Position numbers and translations under genes: made by a program. From the NCBI RefSeq assembly GCF_000003815.2, contig NC_049985.1:19899893-19963892 (forward strand): DNA of 64,000 nucleotides, written 5' to 3'. A model generated the notes under the pieces. The model saw only the letters and a program-made list of their open reading frames with translations, searched no databases and was not told the DNA's origin. Shown piece by piece: positions 1-13,245 of this stretch. The number at the start of each line of letters is the position of its first letter. Position 1 is the stretch's first letter. The DNA comes from Branchiostoma floridae (lineage: Eukaryota > Chordata > Leptocardii > Amphioxiformes > Branchiostomatidae).

Positions 1-59
1 CTACCACGTAAATGTCAAGACCATGGCATGTCTGAAACAAGAGATACATTGAAAAAACT

Positions 60-566
60 GCTATTATAGAATATTCTCATTAATTATGCAAATGTACTCC
101 TATTTTGCATAATTAGTATTTTATCGTGTACAAAATTGTCTAAGGTACCTACATACCAAAAATCATGAAAATCCGTTGTTCCCTTCTTGAGTTATCCTCT
201 TCAGAAGTTTTTGACAAAAACGCCCCTGCTATCCCAAAACTAGACGCTAGGGGGCCAAAACTTATGTCATTTCTTCCTGAGCACAAGAGCTATCTAACAC
301 TCAAAAATCGTGACCATAGCATGTTCAGAACACCGAGATAGCAAAACCGGAAGTTGCGCTGCAGTACCAAGGGGAGCCGCTAGAGGGCCCAAAATCTAAT
401 CATTTCCAGCTTTCATCACACACTACCAACACACCAAGTATGAAAGCAATCCACCCAGCCGTTCTTGAGTTATCTTGTTTACACACACACACACAAACAC
501 ACAGACAGACAGACAGACACACAAACGCAGGGTAAAATATAACCTCCATGACATTTCATGGAGGTA
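60..566 (+). repeat. Dispersed repeat copy ending in a perfect hairpin
   Basis: Member of a family seen again at 2316-3980 and 47050-47230 (opposite strand) and 47840-48315 (same strand). Shared landmarks are AT-rich ATGCAAAT tracts, a GAGTTATC-type box, a CA/CAGACAGA microsatellite and a block near TGCAGTACC. This copy ends in an 8-bp perfect stem, CCTCCATG (543-550), loop ACATTT, CATGGAGG (557-564). A 3' hairpin recalls Helitron/HINE elements, but no CTRR end is seen, so the class is left open. It lies upstream of the first readable exon of lectin 1. Confidence 0.6.
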
Positions 567-925
567 ATTACATTAAAATATATACAGATATTTATGAAAA
601 CAAGTGTGATTTGGCAAGAAAACCTTCAATCTTTTTGTTTAAACCCGAAGTAGTAAATTTTGTCAAATATGCCTTTCAGAAACCCGTTGCCATGGCAACA
701 TGAAAAATGATAAACTTACAGTAGTTTTGCAAATTGTTGCCAACAAATTCATTTGAAAAGTCACTTAGTTTGGTTGTCCTAGCAAAAGCTGTTTTGAAGT
801 TATACGACGTCAAAGTTAGCTCTTGCACTTTTACCCCCCCCCCCCCATATGTATCATGATAGGGTTAACTGACTTAGATAGAAACGTGCATTATAATAAC
901 CGACGGAAATTGTCTTGTCTAGCAG

Positions 926-3900
926 ACAGCTCATACCAAGGTAGGACAATCAGCCGCCGTGCTCTCATCCGGACCTACAGCAGATACATGGTCGCAGGGG
1001 TGACTGTCTTGGCAACCCTGGTCATTGTGGGACTCATCCTCATTTTGTTCAAACATAAAGAGGTAAAAGCTGAAGTCTAAAAAACTCTTTTCTTGTACTT
1101 TTGAGTTTACTAGATAAACAAGTCTTTATTTGTTTAGCACTTTCATGTATCGATGGATAACATCTAGGGGACAAAATGATATTTATTATGATTTTGTGTT
1201 CCTTTGTTGTTGTTTTAACTATTACTGAAGGAAGCAGTTAACACTAGCCTTTTATCAATAGTGGCTTACTTTCTAAAATGGATGCAAGGTCATGATCAAC
1301 TTTGTTTAAATATCCTCAGTACCTACTAAGGTCTATATTTCCCCTCCTTTTTTGAGATTTGACTATCGTTGATATTGTTTCTCAAGGAAATATTGCGACA
1401 GTCTACCACTATTGATGATTTGAACCGCGACCTTGACAGGGCGAAAAACCGAATTGCCGTCTTGGAGTGGCGTCTTCAGGAGACAAGCAAGACGTTCAGT
1501 AAGATGCTGATTTCCTTATCAGAGCTGCATGTAAAATTAGGACAACCTCTGTCTATTTATTTACCTTGTAATTTGAATCAACAACTGTTTTGTGGCTTAA
1601 CGAAATTCCCATGAAGCTGTGACATCCTTTTGCCGTACGAACGTATTATAAAAGCGTTATAAGTTTCCATCAATCGAAGCATTGCTTCGCCTGTGATTTT
1701 CATTGTTTGGGAACACATTAGCATGAAATTATGACACAAATGTGTTGAAATGTGCCCGTAAGTTCTAACAAGAAGGAAAAATGTCGAGACTTTGCATGAT
1801 GTACAAAAGGACCAACAAACTGGTGGACATACCGACAGATAAGTATCTAATACCAGCTCAAAAAAGAAATAGAAACAGCCATGCCTTCAAGTACCAGTCT
1901 TACAAACCTAGGATTGATGTGTTCGAAAATTCGTATTTTCCCAGAACGTAGGGTGGAATATGTAATCACCACGCACAGAAGGGGCATCTTCTCTGGATAG
2001 TTTTAAAGAACACTTGCAGATAGATATGCAAAAGCTAGGTGTGACGGGTCGTTTGGTGTAATATAACCAGCTGCTGCCGCACCGCGTGCCTGCGAAGCTG
2101 GTGTGTTACGCCGAAGGGCGGTTATACCGGCTATATAGGTACAGATACAGGTTTCGCTGACCGAATCCCATAGTTAGCCCCTTTGAAGTAAACATCCTTC
2201 TACGCAATTTATCCTCTGAATAGGGTTAATGAGCTGTGACAAAAAGCCCCCAGAATTCAAACTTCACGAACGAACAGAGTAAGACGCGGCGTGTACAAAT
2301 TTGATATTGCGAGCTAATGAAGCCAGAATGGCGGAAGGTCATTTTTGAGCGTGTTTGTCTGTGTGTCTGTCTGTGTGTGTGTCAACAGCATAACTCGAGA
2401 AGCCTTGGATGGATCATGATGATATTTGGTAGGTGGGTAGGGGTCGGGAAAACGAAGGTCAAGTTCGATAATGGGCCCCCCTAGCGGCTTGCAAAAGTAC
2501 TGCAGCGGAACTTCCATTTTTGATATCTCGTGTTCTTGACATGCTGTGGTCGTGATTATTGAGGGGTAGATAGCCCTTAGGGCAGAGAGTAAGTGCTGTG
2601 AGATTGGACCCCCTAGCGCCGATTTCCTTTCAAATTTTGGACGAGAATAACTCGAGAACGTGTTGACGGATCGTCATGATTTTTGGTATGTAGATATCCT
2701 AGGTGATGACTTACATAATTGAATACTTATTATGCAAATCAACAGCTAATTTGCATAATTATTGAGGAAAGTTTATAAATCCACTGCATTCCATGATAGG
2801 ACTTTCAAACTTGTCACCTATATAGCAGAGAAAGAGAATAAATGTCAATAGATGTCAATAATGCAAATGACGTATAATTGCATATTTAATGAGAAAATAT
2901 GAACGTGTTGGCGGATGATTGCATAATTAATGAGAAAATATGAACGTGTTGACGGATCGTCATGATTGTTGGTATGTAGATAACCTCAGTGAAGACTTAC
3001 ATGATGGAATACTACTTATGCAAATTAACAAATTTGCATAATTATTGAGGAAAGTTTATATATCCACTGCATTCCATGATAGGACCTTCAAACTTGTCAC
3101 ATATGTAGCTGAGAACGAGAGAAATGTCAATACTAATTGTGCAAATGACCTCATTTGTATAATCAATGGGAAAATAAAAACGTGTTGACGGATCGTTATG
3201 ATTTTTGGTATGTAGATAGCCTAAGTGAAGATACTTATATCCACTACATTCCATGATAGGACTTTCAAAGTTGTCGCATATGTAACTGAGAAAGAGGGTA
3301 AGAGGTGTATGTTTGGGTCCCCTAGCGGCTTTTTTGGAACTGCAGGAGCAAGTTTAGTTTCAGACTTTGAAAGAGAATAAGTCAAGAAGGGGTGAACGGA
3401 TCATCATGATTTTTGGTATGCTGATAACTTATTAAGTAATACAATTTGATATTAATTATCTAAATCGGAATCTAATATGCATAGTTAATGGCAAAATGTT
3501 ATAAGCCCTCTCTGTTCCATGAAGAGGATCACTCAAGAAATGAACAACGGATTTTCATGATCTCTGGTATGTAACTACCTTAGACAATTTTGTACAAAAT
3601 AGAATCTTAATTATGCAAAAAAGGAGTACATTTGCATTACTAATGAGAATATTCTATCTGATTTTTTTTCAATGTATCTGTTGTCCCTGATATGGTCTTG
3701 ACATTTGGGCGGTAGATAGCTTGTAGCGTCATGACAAAGTGGGGCAAGTTTCAGCTCCCTAACATTTAATATTGAATCGGCAGGGGCGTTTTTGTCAAGA
3801 TATTCCAATGAGGATAAGTGCAGAAAGGAACGTCATCATTTTAGGTATGCAGGTAGCTCAAGCAAGGATGTTCATAAAAATATACATGTTATGCAAATGA

Positions 3901-6900
3901 GGACTTATATTGCATAGTCAATGAGGAAACTGTATAATTCCGTCATTTACATTAACTCTTAATATTTCATGGAGGTATGAGGAACTCTGGTTGATAAGAG
4001 TTTGTGTGACTTTATCAAATAACATATGAAATAAAATGCAATGGGGAACACATTTATGTCTACAGACATCATTCTTCATAGCAAACTTGGTTTATTTGGC
4101 GAAAGTATGTTTTCGTGGTACTCTAGTTTCTTTATATGTTTGGTTTCTCCTCGGTGGTTATCCCTTACTTACACAACAGGCAGATATTAAAATTAATACA
4201 AAAAAATTGATATACAAAGTTTGGACACAGAAAGTACTGTTACACCCCATGCTGTGTTTGTTTGTCTTACTTTGGAATGTCAATAAACGCCCCTTATATG
4301 GCACAAGCTTTTGATTTGGACAACATGATCAATTGTTCGATTGGCTGACATCTAGTTAGCGGCTACGCCACCAATTGTAAGAATCTGAGGCTTTTTAGCA
4401 GGGATGATACCACGAGTCATTTGTGATAGCCCTGCGTAGGTTGATGATAGTTCGGCTCAATGATTAACTAGCACCTAACACTAATGTTCTATAATACATG
4501 TTAATTTTCATCTTTCTTTCCAAACCATCATATTTGATAATTGACAGTTCTGTTTCCGTTCTGTTTTCGCATAGTGCGTAGCTTTAAGCTCTGTAGTTTC
4601 TGTGTTTTGACTTTTTAGTTACTTTTATTGAAAAAAACTTTTTGTATTACACCAGTGCCACTCATGACCATGCCGCCGGAAGCTGAAGCCCCGATGGGAT
4701 CAGATGGGCCGCCTGCTCCAATAGAACTGACAGGTTTCCAAAACCCTACCGGACAGCCTGTACATCATCCAACATCTACAAGTAACATGTCAGATACAGG
4801 TAAGTCCTCCATTTTGTCGTTCGAAACACAAATTGTGCCAAATAAGCAGCTTGTAGTTGTCATTCTTCACTGACTTTATAGAAAATTAAGTTTTATTGAC
4901 ACAACAAAAAAGACTGCGACTTTCGTACTATAGCCTACTGCATAGGAATGCACGATAAATCTCTAAAAGTGATAACAAAACAATATTCTGAAAGGATAAA
5001 GAGAATCTTCATGCGATCGGGTGGGGCTATATATAAGTGTTATTATCTCTTCTAATTACAAAGTATTATTATTGTTATAAGTATTAACAATCTTGCGATT
5101 ATTATGAGGGTTCTCACATATAGTGATATAGTCAAATCCACTTTGACATCGGGTTTCTTGAAATCTGCTGTATTTTTTGTTGTTTGGTTTGCATACCCGG
5201 TAAACCGCCTTAACCGCTCCATATTTAGAGAAGTTTCCTAAGTTTAGTTGGCAACAGTTCGGAAAGTTCTCCATTTTTCGTGTTGTCATTGGAACCGGTT
5301 GTTAACAGGCATTTTTGGCTGTGATATCTGGGTTATGGTTTGAATACCCTGCCGATTGCAACAAACAACCCCAGTGTAACACAGGAATGCAATAACTTAT
5401 TACTTAAGATATTTATATGCACATACAATATTCCAAAACTTATTGTAGATAATTTTTATTTATCTATTTGTAGATATGTTAACGCGATTTAAGGTGGAAT
5501 CGTGTGGTGAATTGCCAGAATGTTTGGTTGATAACCAGCCGTCCTAAGTTCAACCCCCCCTTGTTGTGCACCTGGGAAAGGCCTAGTAAGTAGTACCAAT
5601 CTTCGGCTAGGGACGTCCCTTGGATAGGATGTGAAATGGAGGCCCTGTGTTTGAGGAGAGCCACACCTCGTGCACTTTAAAGAACTCTAAGCACTTTTAA
5701 AAAATAGTAATAATCCATCCCGGTGTTAGTGTTTTGTGTTATTGTGTTATTGTTATTGGGTGGGCCGACTACTCACTCTTTGAAGCCTGGGGCTGAATTG
5801 CGAGGAGCTTACAATTGTCGGGGCTAAATCGCTAGGGTCTGGAGCGAGCTGCCATTCGGTGCCACTCGGGTGACCTCAATAGGACTGTCGCAAGTGTCTG
5901 GAGCGAGCTGCCATTCGGTGCCACTCGGGTGACCTCATTACGACTGTCGCAAGTGTCTGGAGCGAGCTGCCATTCGGCGCCACTCAGATGACCTCAATAC
6001 GACAGTAATTGCCCCAGGTGCGGCCAAGGTACTGTAGGTTTTTTAACCACGCACACCTCACCATCGCACGTGTGGCGGGTTCTTTAACGTACCTGGGGTA
6101 TGGCTCTCCCCAGACACGGGACCTCCATTTAACGCCCTATCCGAGGGACTGCCCTAGCCGAAGATAGGTACTCAATTTTACCTGAGTAAAGTGAGGAAAG
6201 TCGTGTAAAGTGCCTTTCCCAAGGGCACAAGATCGGTTTCATATCCTTTTAGTTCAGTGGCCGCAACTATGGACATTTCATTATCATCATATTCAGGTCA
6301 CTAGGCGCTGTGTACAAGCTGCCATTACACACCATCGCGATCTAGTTTCGTCAATTGTACCTCATGCTGCGAAAAGAGTAGTTAGCTCATTCAAGTACAC
6401 AATCATACGGGAAATGCAATTTATCATTATTATATTGTAATTAATAAAAAGAAATTCTAAAAAGCAATAAATCATATCACATGGAATTACCTCTGTCTCT
6501 GCCTATTCTTAATTATATAGATCTATTTTCAGCGACTTGTCCAAAAGACTACAAAGAGTTTCGTGGAATCTGCTACAGAAAGTCCGAGAAACCCGGAAAT
6601 TCCTTCAGCAATGCGGCGGCTGCCTGTCGTGAAGATGGTGGTACCCTCGCCATGCCTAAAGACGCTGCTACTGACACCTTCCTGATCTCCTTACACAAAC
6701 CAGAGGACATTTATAGTATTGAATACTTCTGGATCGGTCTGCATGACCAACACCGAGAAGGAAGCTTTGAATGGGCGGACGGCACTCCGCTTGGGGAGTA
6801 CACCTCGTGGGGTCAGGGGCAACCGGATGACCATGGTGACGGCGAAGATTGCGTTCTGTTCTCTGAATCTAACGGGCGAACCAGGTGGTCTGACTTCCCC

Positions 6901-9608
6901 TGTTATTATTACTTTCTCTTCATCTGCCAAGTCATTCCAGGTACGTCACATGAATAAACATCTCGTGTATAGAAATCACTCAAACCAGAAAGAAACGCCC
7001 AACACTTACCGATACGGAAAATAGTATTCTCACATTAATAAGGCTAATTTTGATTAGCCTTGTTAATGTGAGAATACTTAAAAGTCTCTTGTTGGCGTAC
7101 TTTATATACAGATATCGATATTTCTCTCTTTCTAAGCTACATTTGTGAAGTGTTTGAGGGTCCTGTCATAACATGCAGGGACTTGTAAATTTTACACATT
7201 CATTATGCAAATTAGCTCATTATTCACACAATCTGCATTGATTATATAGATCACCACTCAAGATATCAACCTACCATATTTTATAAAAATCTGGCCACCA
7301 TTTCATGTATAATTCTCTTTCAAAGTCTACCAAAGTTCCTGTTCGAGGTCCAAAGTCTACCAAGAATTGAACCCAGCATTTTTTTTAATTAATACCCACT
7401 CGAGGACCATATCATCAGCTTAAAGACCATAAATCTGGACCCAGGTTCCACAATAACCATAAAACTATATAGATGCTTCCTGCTGAACTGTGCCAGGAGG
7501 TTTGAAAGCTGAATTGACCCTCTAGACCACATAAACTACTTAGAAGCCATGGGGAGTCCAGCCAGTGTCTGCTGCCAGGAACAAAGGGATGGTGTTACGA
7601 CATAACGTTGAAAGTTATTAGCATATTAACTGTCAAATCATTTTGAAAATTTTTCTCCACTACTTGTCAACAAAATGCTGTCAAACAAAGCAAAATGACA
7701 CATAAGCCTGCTGTAAGGCTAAAGACACCATACCATATTTTCTACTACATTAGGTTTGAAGGAAGAAATATCAGACCAGTGTTGTAATTTCAAAATGTTG
7801 CCAGATTTCTTGTGCCTTTGAATTCAGTCTAGAAGTACATCTACACTCTTTCCTGCACTATCTTGCTCTCTACCTTTGTCTGAGTTACTGAATGTCAGTA
7901 TCATTGCTATTTAGTATCTTGCCTTTCAGAGGCTATTTGGTGTCTTGTTTTGAAGTAAGAGCTGTCACCCTCATTGTATCTATATAGAATAAGGTCATTT
8001 ATTTTGGTAAAGATTAGTCCCTCTCCCAAATTTGTATTTCTTTTCAAATAGTTATGAGCTTCCTGTTGGATTTTGTGTGTCTACAAATAGAACTTGTAAT
8101 CGTAGCACCGTCTTTGCAATGTGAATGAGTAAAATTACTTGTACAGTCACCACCAGCAACAATGGTATAATATCTCAATGCCCCAATGTTTACCTTCCAC
8201 AAAGTTCCAGGCTGGGCTTAGTGGGTCCGTAGTCATTACTTCACATGGTTTCTGTCTAGAGAAAGCTTTTTATGTGCAAACAAACTAAAATTTTATAAAA
8301 CTCTTTATCTATCTGTGACTATTTGAACTCTACAGTGTACGTATTAGCCCTGCTCCAGCACCCATGTTCACTGTATGAGAGCCTGTTGTAGACTGAACCC
8401 AGTAGTTTACGTTAGCCGAATTTATTGGGTGATTTTATAGTTCCATCTTGGTCTTTAACCTTCCCATCACCCCTACCCATCCACCAAATTTCATGGACAA
8501 CCATCCACAATTTCTCGAGTTATATTGTCTACAAACATACATACACACAGCCCGGGAGGGAACCGTAGGAAAACGCCAGGCAAACCATTTTCGAACTTGA
8601 TTTTCGTTTTTTTTTTTTTAAACGGCTACTCACTGACTAATTTATCATGAAGATCCCTAAAGACAGTAACTGAGGTCAAGGGATGGCTGGAATTACAGTA
8701 CGGGGGTGTTTCATGAGCGCAGCGGGACGCTTGGTCTGGTGGCTTGGTCGCTTGCCCAAAAACGATTTTAGGCCTACTGCCTACGGTTGAACCATTTTGA
8801 TATCCATCCACGGCTTCTCGGGGTGTGCTGTTGACATACAATACATTATGGCACAATTGCAACTTAACATAACCATCTTTTTAACGATAATGCTATGTAG
8901 CCTGGGTACCATCGATCCGGGTAGTAAAATTTTAGTTCGCTTCTGCTACCCATCTGGGGAACTGTAATTCAAATCTTTTGGTGGTAACGTCAGTTAATGA
9001 CAATATTAAGGAATGGGTTCTTGGGCCCTCGTTCGATTACAACAGGCCCTCTCGCAATCCTAATTAACCTAATCCTTATTTCATATGTAGGGACCAAGAA
9101 GCATCCTCGTCCAAAATTTAGACGATACCAGATTTTATAGATGCCAAGGTTCCCAGGTGGAATAGCAGAGAAGCGACTGTATATAATGTATAATAAACGC
9201 ATGCGCGAACTACTATCCGGATGGTACCTAGGCTAAATAATATGCACATTAGTCATTACATACCTAATCTGTAACCAGAGCACGTCTAGAAAATATGACT
9301 TTTGATGAGTATGATTGTATTTGATCAATCTTTTAACAGGCAATACCTAGACTGGAAGCTAAACACCGCTTAGGACCGGTTGTCTCCTACAGCCCCCCAG
9401 TTAGAGATGAAAAACCACTACTTTTGGAGGCAGCCGTACACTAACAGAACAAGAAACAAAACTTTGCAAGAATTTCTCTAATATCTATCTAATTCATCTA
9501 TAAATGTTATGAATTTCAAGCAAAAAACATATACAATTTGAGACTTACAGTTTTTTTTTCTATTAAAACATCTTATTGCTTTCAGGTCACCGAAGAACTG
9601 AAATCTAA
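926..9608 (+). CDS. Type II membrane C-type lectin, copy 1 (5' end missing)
   Basis: Proposed exons: 926-1062, 1387-1498, 4656-4799, 6533-6940 and a short terminal exon. The first encodes a basic stretch and a TM helix (MVAGVTVLATLVIVGLILIL) and is 137 nt, exactly as in copy 2. The second is a heptad-like stalk (EILRQSTTIDDLNRDLDRAK) ending at the strong donor GTAAGA. The third is a Pro/Gly-rich linker. The fourth is a complete long-form CTLD with six cysteines (CPKDY, GICY, AACRED, EDCVL, FPCYY, FICQV), WIGL, and QPD in the position that usually sets galactose-type calcium/sugar binding; the WND site reads WSD. Phases agree at every junction (1-0-1-1-1). Two terminal exons fit phase 1: 9340-9350 giving GNT-stop, or 9586-9608 giving GHRRTEI-stop after a strong pyrimidine tract; reading through the donor would stop at 6957. 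The cytoplasmic first exon was not found and is probably left of the window. Ligand unknown. Confidence 0.8.
1780..2155 (+). mobile_element. 5'-truncated LINE, 3' end (CR1/L2-like)
   Basis: Translated stretches read RLCMMYKRTNKLVDIP and YFPRT, then SSLDSFKEHLQIDMQKLG ending in a stop. This is the usual C-terminus of jockey/CR1-type reverse transcriptases (YK..N.LV, SFFPRT, WN, SL..FK..L). The coding part has an in-frame stop after WNM and a shift. After the stop comes a 3' UTR that is nearly identical to the copy at 32995-33232. It lies in an intron of lectin 1. Confidence 0.75.
2316..3985 (-). repeat. Reverse-oriented copies of the dispersed hairpin-ended repeat
   Basis: Starts with a GTGTGTCTGTCTGTGTG tract, the complement of the CAGACAGA tract at 60-566. 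The block beginning near AACTCGAGAACGTGTTGACGG then recurs several times (about 2645, 2900, 2945, 3180), each with a TTATGCAAAT segment, so the copy is internally reiterated. It ends near TTTCATGGAGGT (3966). No coding potential is seen; short ORFs here are spurious. Confidence 0.6.
5460..6235. repeat. Two inverted tRNA-derived SINE copies around a 59-bp tandem repeat
   Basis: At 5490-5690 a SINE body is read forward (TTCAACC B-box-like segment, then GGGAAAGGC). At 6035-6235 the same family is read in reverse (GGTATGGCTCTCCCCAGAC, CCTATCCGAGGGA, GTGCCTTTCCCAAGGGCAC). Between them, 5837-6010 holds about three copies of a 59-bp unit that begins GTCTGGAGCGAGCTGCCATT. The reverse half is nearly identical to the SINE at 22525-22775. 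Confidence 0.6.
7022..7080. repeat. Near-perfect hairpin just after the CTLD exon of lectin 1
   Basis: AGTATTCTCACATTAA, then AAGGCTAA, a short TTTTGA loop, TTAGCCTT, and the complement TTAATGTGAGAATACT. It is about 80 bp beyond the CTLD exon donor. It looks like a small palindromic MITE; a function in RNA processing cannot be judged from sequence. Confidence 0.6.
7081..8897. other. Intronic stretch without recognisable gene
   Basis: Contains fragments of the dispersed repeat (about 7180-7330, with ATGCAAATTAGC; and 8450-8560, with CTCGAGTTAT and CATACATACACAC). Otherwise no exon-like ORF, splice-bounded CTLD relic or RNA gene is seen. Confidence 0.4.
8898..9235. mobile_element. MITE with TAGCCTGGGTACCAT termini
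   Basis: Left end TAGCCTGGGTACCAT, right end ATGGTACCTAGGCTA, forming imperfect terminal inverted repeats around about 340 bp. A shorter hairpin copy with the same ends lies at 40012-40087. No coding capacity. Confidence 0.65.
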
Positions 9609-10640
9609 TTGTACAATCAGCTTCGCTCCTATTTCATTTAAGCTTAGACTTTTGCGTTTTTCGTTACATTGAAGCATTTCGCAATGCTTTTGACATATGC
9701 AAAACCAGCAAAAAACAAGCTCAAAACTTTATATATTGCAATGTCAGCATCGGGTTCTAAGCGGAAAAAAGTATTTTGAAGGATCTTAACCGTAAACAAC
9801 AGATTTTGTTTGGTTGATCCTTTTAGACATTTGCTCTTATATGTAGCTTTAAGACCAAAAATCAAATAAGCATGTAGTTTACATTAGCTCCAGATCCTTG
9901 TCTTGATTTTTAAAGTATTTTTAGGTTTCAGTTTGTTAGAATATGGTGTAGCGCTGCATATAGTTCCTACAATTATAAATGTTTCTTGCCACTTATTTCT
10001 AGATCTGTGTTCATTTAAATTCGATGTATTTTTTTTCTTCTGAATCAATTCTTAACATTATAAGGGTTCCTTGCTACTATGATAAAGTAACTAATCAATT
10101 TATTTAAAAAGTTGTCCTGACACCTTTTTTTATGAGCCATTTATTTAGAAAATTGAAATTTAGTGTTAGACGATGAAAAAGTGAAAAAGAAACGTAAACA
10201 AAGCAGGGTGAAAACAGTATCGTGCCCTTGGCCTTATGACCCCATAAATATATGACAAGTAATATTCAAACATCATTTGCTCACACAAAATTAGATCACG
10301 ACAGACCTTTTTTTTGTCACATAGAGTTGTCAACGTCGTGTAGAAAAAGATACGGTGTGTTCATAAGGTTAGTAATTGAAGTTGTCACTCTTACATGTCA
10401 TGGATTCAATGCATAGAATATTTGAAGTTGTGACTGTTCATGTCTTTATCAACATAAATGAATGATTATGCAGCATTCCTTGCAGTGGTGAATAGTAGCA
10501 CACATTTGTTGTTTATTGTAAATCTAGATCATTTGTATTTCATTGAAGGCATTGAAGGCAAGTATATTAGGCTCAATGCATTTATTTAAGTATTTAAGAT
10601 AAGCTGTCCAATGTGATGATTTGAATGACAACCCCTGGGA
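9609..10640. other. AT-rich stretch between lectin 1 and a LINE
   Basis: No gene, RNA or clear repeat is recognised. It would hold the 3' UTR of lectin 1 if either proposed terminal exon is right. Confidence 0.3.
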
Positions 10641-13245
10641 ATACCAATGCTGATACGAGCTCAAACGAGCAAATGACAAAGGAGTTTGTTAAAAATTGAA
10701 GACTTCCTAGGATCTATGAATATTCCAAACATACTATCTGAACAAGAAAAGCAGGAGTGTGACAAAACAATCATATTGCAAGAATGTGAAGAAGCTGTAA
10801 CAAGCATGAAACAAGGTAAAACACCTGGCCCTGATGGACTTCCATCTGAGTTTTACAAATTGTTCTGGCCTTCAATTGGAGTTTTAGTGCACTCTGTTAT
10901 TTGCAATGCACTCAGTGAAGGAAAGCTACCATCCTCCTTCAGAAAGGCCCTACTAAGATTGATACACAAAAATGGAGACATGGAATCACTTAGCAATTGG
11001 AGACCTATAAGCCTCTTAAATACCGATTGTCATGGCAAATAGAATTAAACCTCTCCTGGAACATCTAATAAATAAGGACCAGTGTGCTTACATAAAATGA
11101 CGTTTCATAGGACAAAATGTCAGATTAATTCAAGATATAATTGACTTCTGTGACTCCAAAAATAAGACAGGTATTGTACTATTCATAGATTTTGAGAAGG
11201 CTTTTGACTTTGGAGCACAATTTTATGTTTAAGGTATTAGAGAAATTTAACTTTGGCCCAAATTTTGTAAACTAGGTAACGATCATGTATTCTGACTGTC
11301 TGGCCTCAGTCATCAACAATGGCTGGAAATCCGCTTGTATACAACTGCAGCGGGGTATAAGACAAGGATGCCCATTAAGTGCGCTACTGTTTCTTTTTGT
11401 AGCAGAGGTCCTATTCTGTAGCATACAAAATAACCAAAATATCAGAGGTGTTACAGTAGACGAAGCAGAAATTAAGATGTGCCAGGTGGCAGATGATACC
11501 ACTGTTTTCTTGTCCACTAAAGACTCACTGTATGAAACACTTGAGTGCCTTAGGTCATTCTCTAATGTGGCTGGACCAAACTTAAACAAAGCTAAAACAA
11601 AAGGACTGTGGCTAGGTATATGGAAACACAGAAAAGATGAAATAGCAGGTATTCAATGGCCTTCTGCAATTACGTCACTTGGTGTACATTTTGGTCATAG
11701 CAAGGAACAATTAATGAAATTAAACTGGGATGACAAGGTAAAACAAGTTAAAACAATTCTCAATACATGGCGCCAAAGGAATCTTACTTTCTTTGGGAAA
11801 ATAACCATTGTAAAGGCTACCAACACCAACTATAGTATTAAAGGAGCTAAATGCTGCCTTTTTAAATTTTGTGTGGAGTGGTAAGAGACAGAATCAAGCG
11901 TAAAACGTTAATTGGTAATTACACTCAGGGTGGAGTAAAAACGTTTGACATCTATAGTGTAAATGATGCCCTACTGTCCTCTTGGGTCAAAAGAATATGT
12001 AATGGAGAAGGTTCATGGAGATGTGTTCCATCTCACTACCTTTTACCAATCATGGGAAGTATAGACCTAGTTTTCAAAATGAATTATACTGATGAAAAAT
12101 ACCTTGGCAAGCTACCCTCTTTCTACAAACAAATCATTTTTGCATGGCAGAGGGCGAATAAAGACTCCCCGAAGCCAAGTACATCACAAGAAATTCAAAA
12201 CCAAGTTATTTGGAGGAACAAACATATTTTGCATAAGGGTAAAACCATATTCTTCCCAAATTGGATAAAAGCTGGTTTTATAGAGAAGTTTATTTGCAAG
12301 TTCTTGCCCGAGGGCTAATTGCAACATGAAACATACAGAGAATATAATAAACATGTATAAAATGAAATACATATACTTGAAAGATATACTATGCATGACA
12401 GATGAGTCCTGTCTCAATAGACTGAAGGAAAGACAAAATTGGGTTTGTGAGTTGTTTGCCCTTAAACAGGCTATTCCGAAATCCTGGAAAATGAGTGAAT
12501 ACAGTATTTTAAGTAAGAGGGCAGAATCATTACCTGCTCTGTATATCCCCTATGTAAAGAAGACCATAATTTTAGGCCATGTTAAAACATCTGATTTGTA
12601 CGAAAACTTTATTCAACAGAAGTTTATACCACCTTATGTACAAAGGAGATGGGAAACATTATTTGAGTGTAAAGCAGTTTGGAAAAATGTATGGTATAAC
12701 CAAACAAATCATGCAATAGGGAAACGGCTAGCACATATCAATTATAAAATTATGCATGTGATTTTGCCCTGTGGAAAGTTTTTGAATACATGGAAAAAGA
12801 TGCCAAATGCTTGTGTTAAATGTTATTGTATTGAAGACTATCAACACCTGTTTCTTAAGTGTAAGGGCTTGACATTTTTCTGGTATACATTTTTTAAGTT
12901 AATATACAATTGTTTAAAATGTAATGTGAAAATAGATCTCAAAACCATCATACTAGGTCATAAAACAGATTATCCATTCAAGGTATCCGATACCTATGGC
13001 ACGATTAATTTATTTATTAATATAGCAAAATATGTGATATTCAAGAACTGGTGCAGAAACCAAAGTAAGGGAAAACAGACTGGTGATATATACAGATTTT
13101 TTAAAGCTGACTGCTTATTGTACCTTAGCGTTGCTAAGAAACAGCACAGAATTGTCCTGGCATGCTTGTGATCTGTAATGTGATGTTGTGATCTGTAATG
13201 CGATGTTGCATTTTATTGAATAAAATTTCATAATTTAAAAAAACA
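10640..13245 (+). mobile_element. Degenerate L1/Tx1-like LINE (RT to 3' end)
   Basis: The RT domain is readable in pieces across three frames: KTPGPDGLPSEFYKLFW and NWRPISLLN (10686-11042), then FIDFEKAFD motif A (about 11185-11215), RGIRQGCPLSALLF and a VADD box in place of YADD (11285-11884), then the thumb/C-terminal region (11869-12318 and 12326-13171) with a CxxC...H...C cluster near CVKCYCIEDYQHLFLKC. At least three frameshifts and one internal stop (after CAYIK) kill it. The endonuclease end is absent (5' truncation). The 3' end has two copies of TGTGATCTGTAATG and an AATAAA-containing A-rich tail. It sits between the two lectin genes. Confidence 0.9.
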
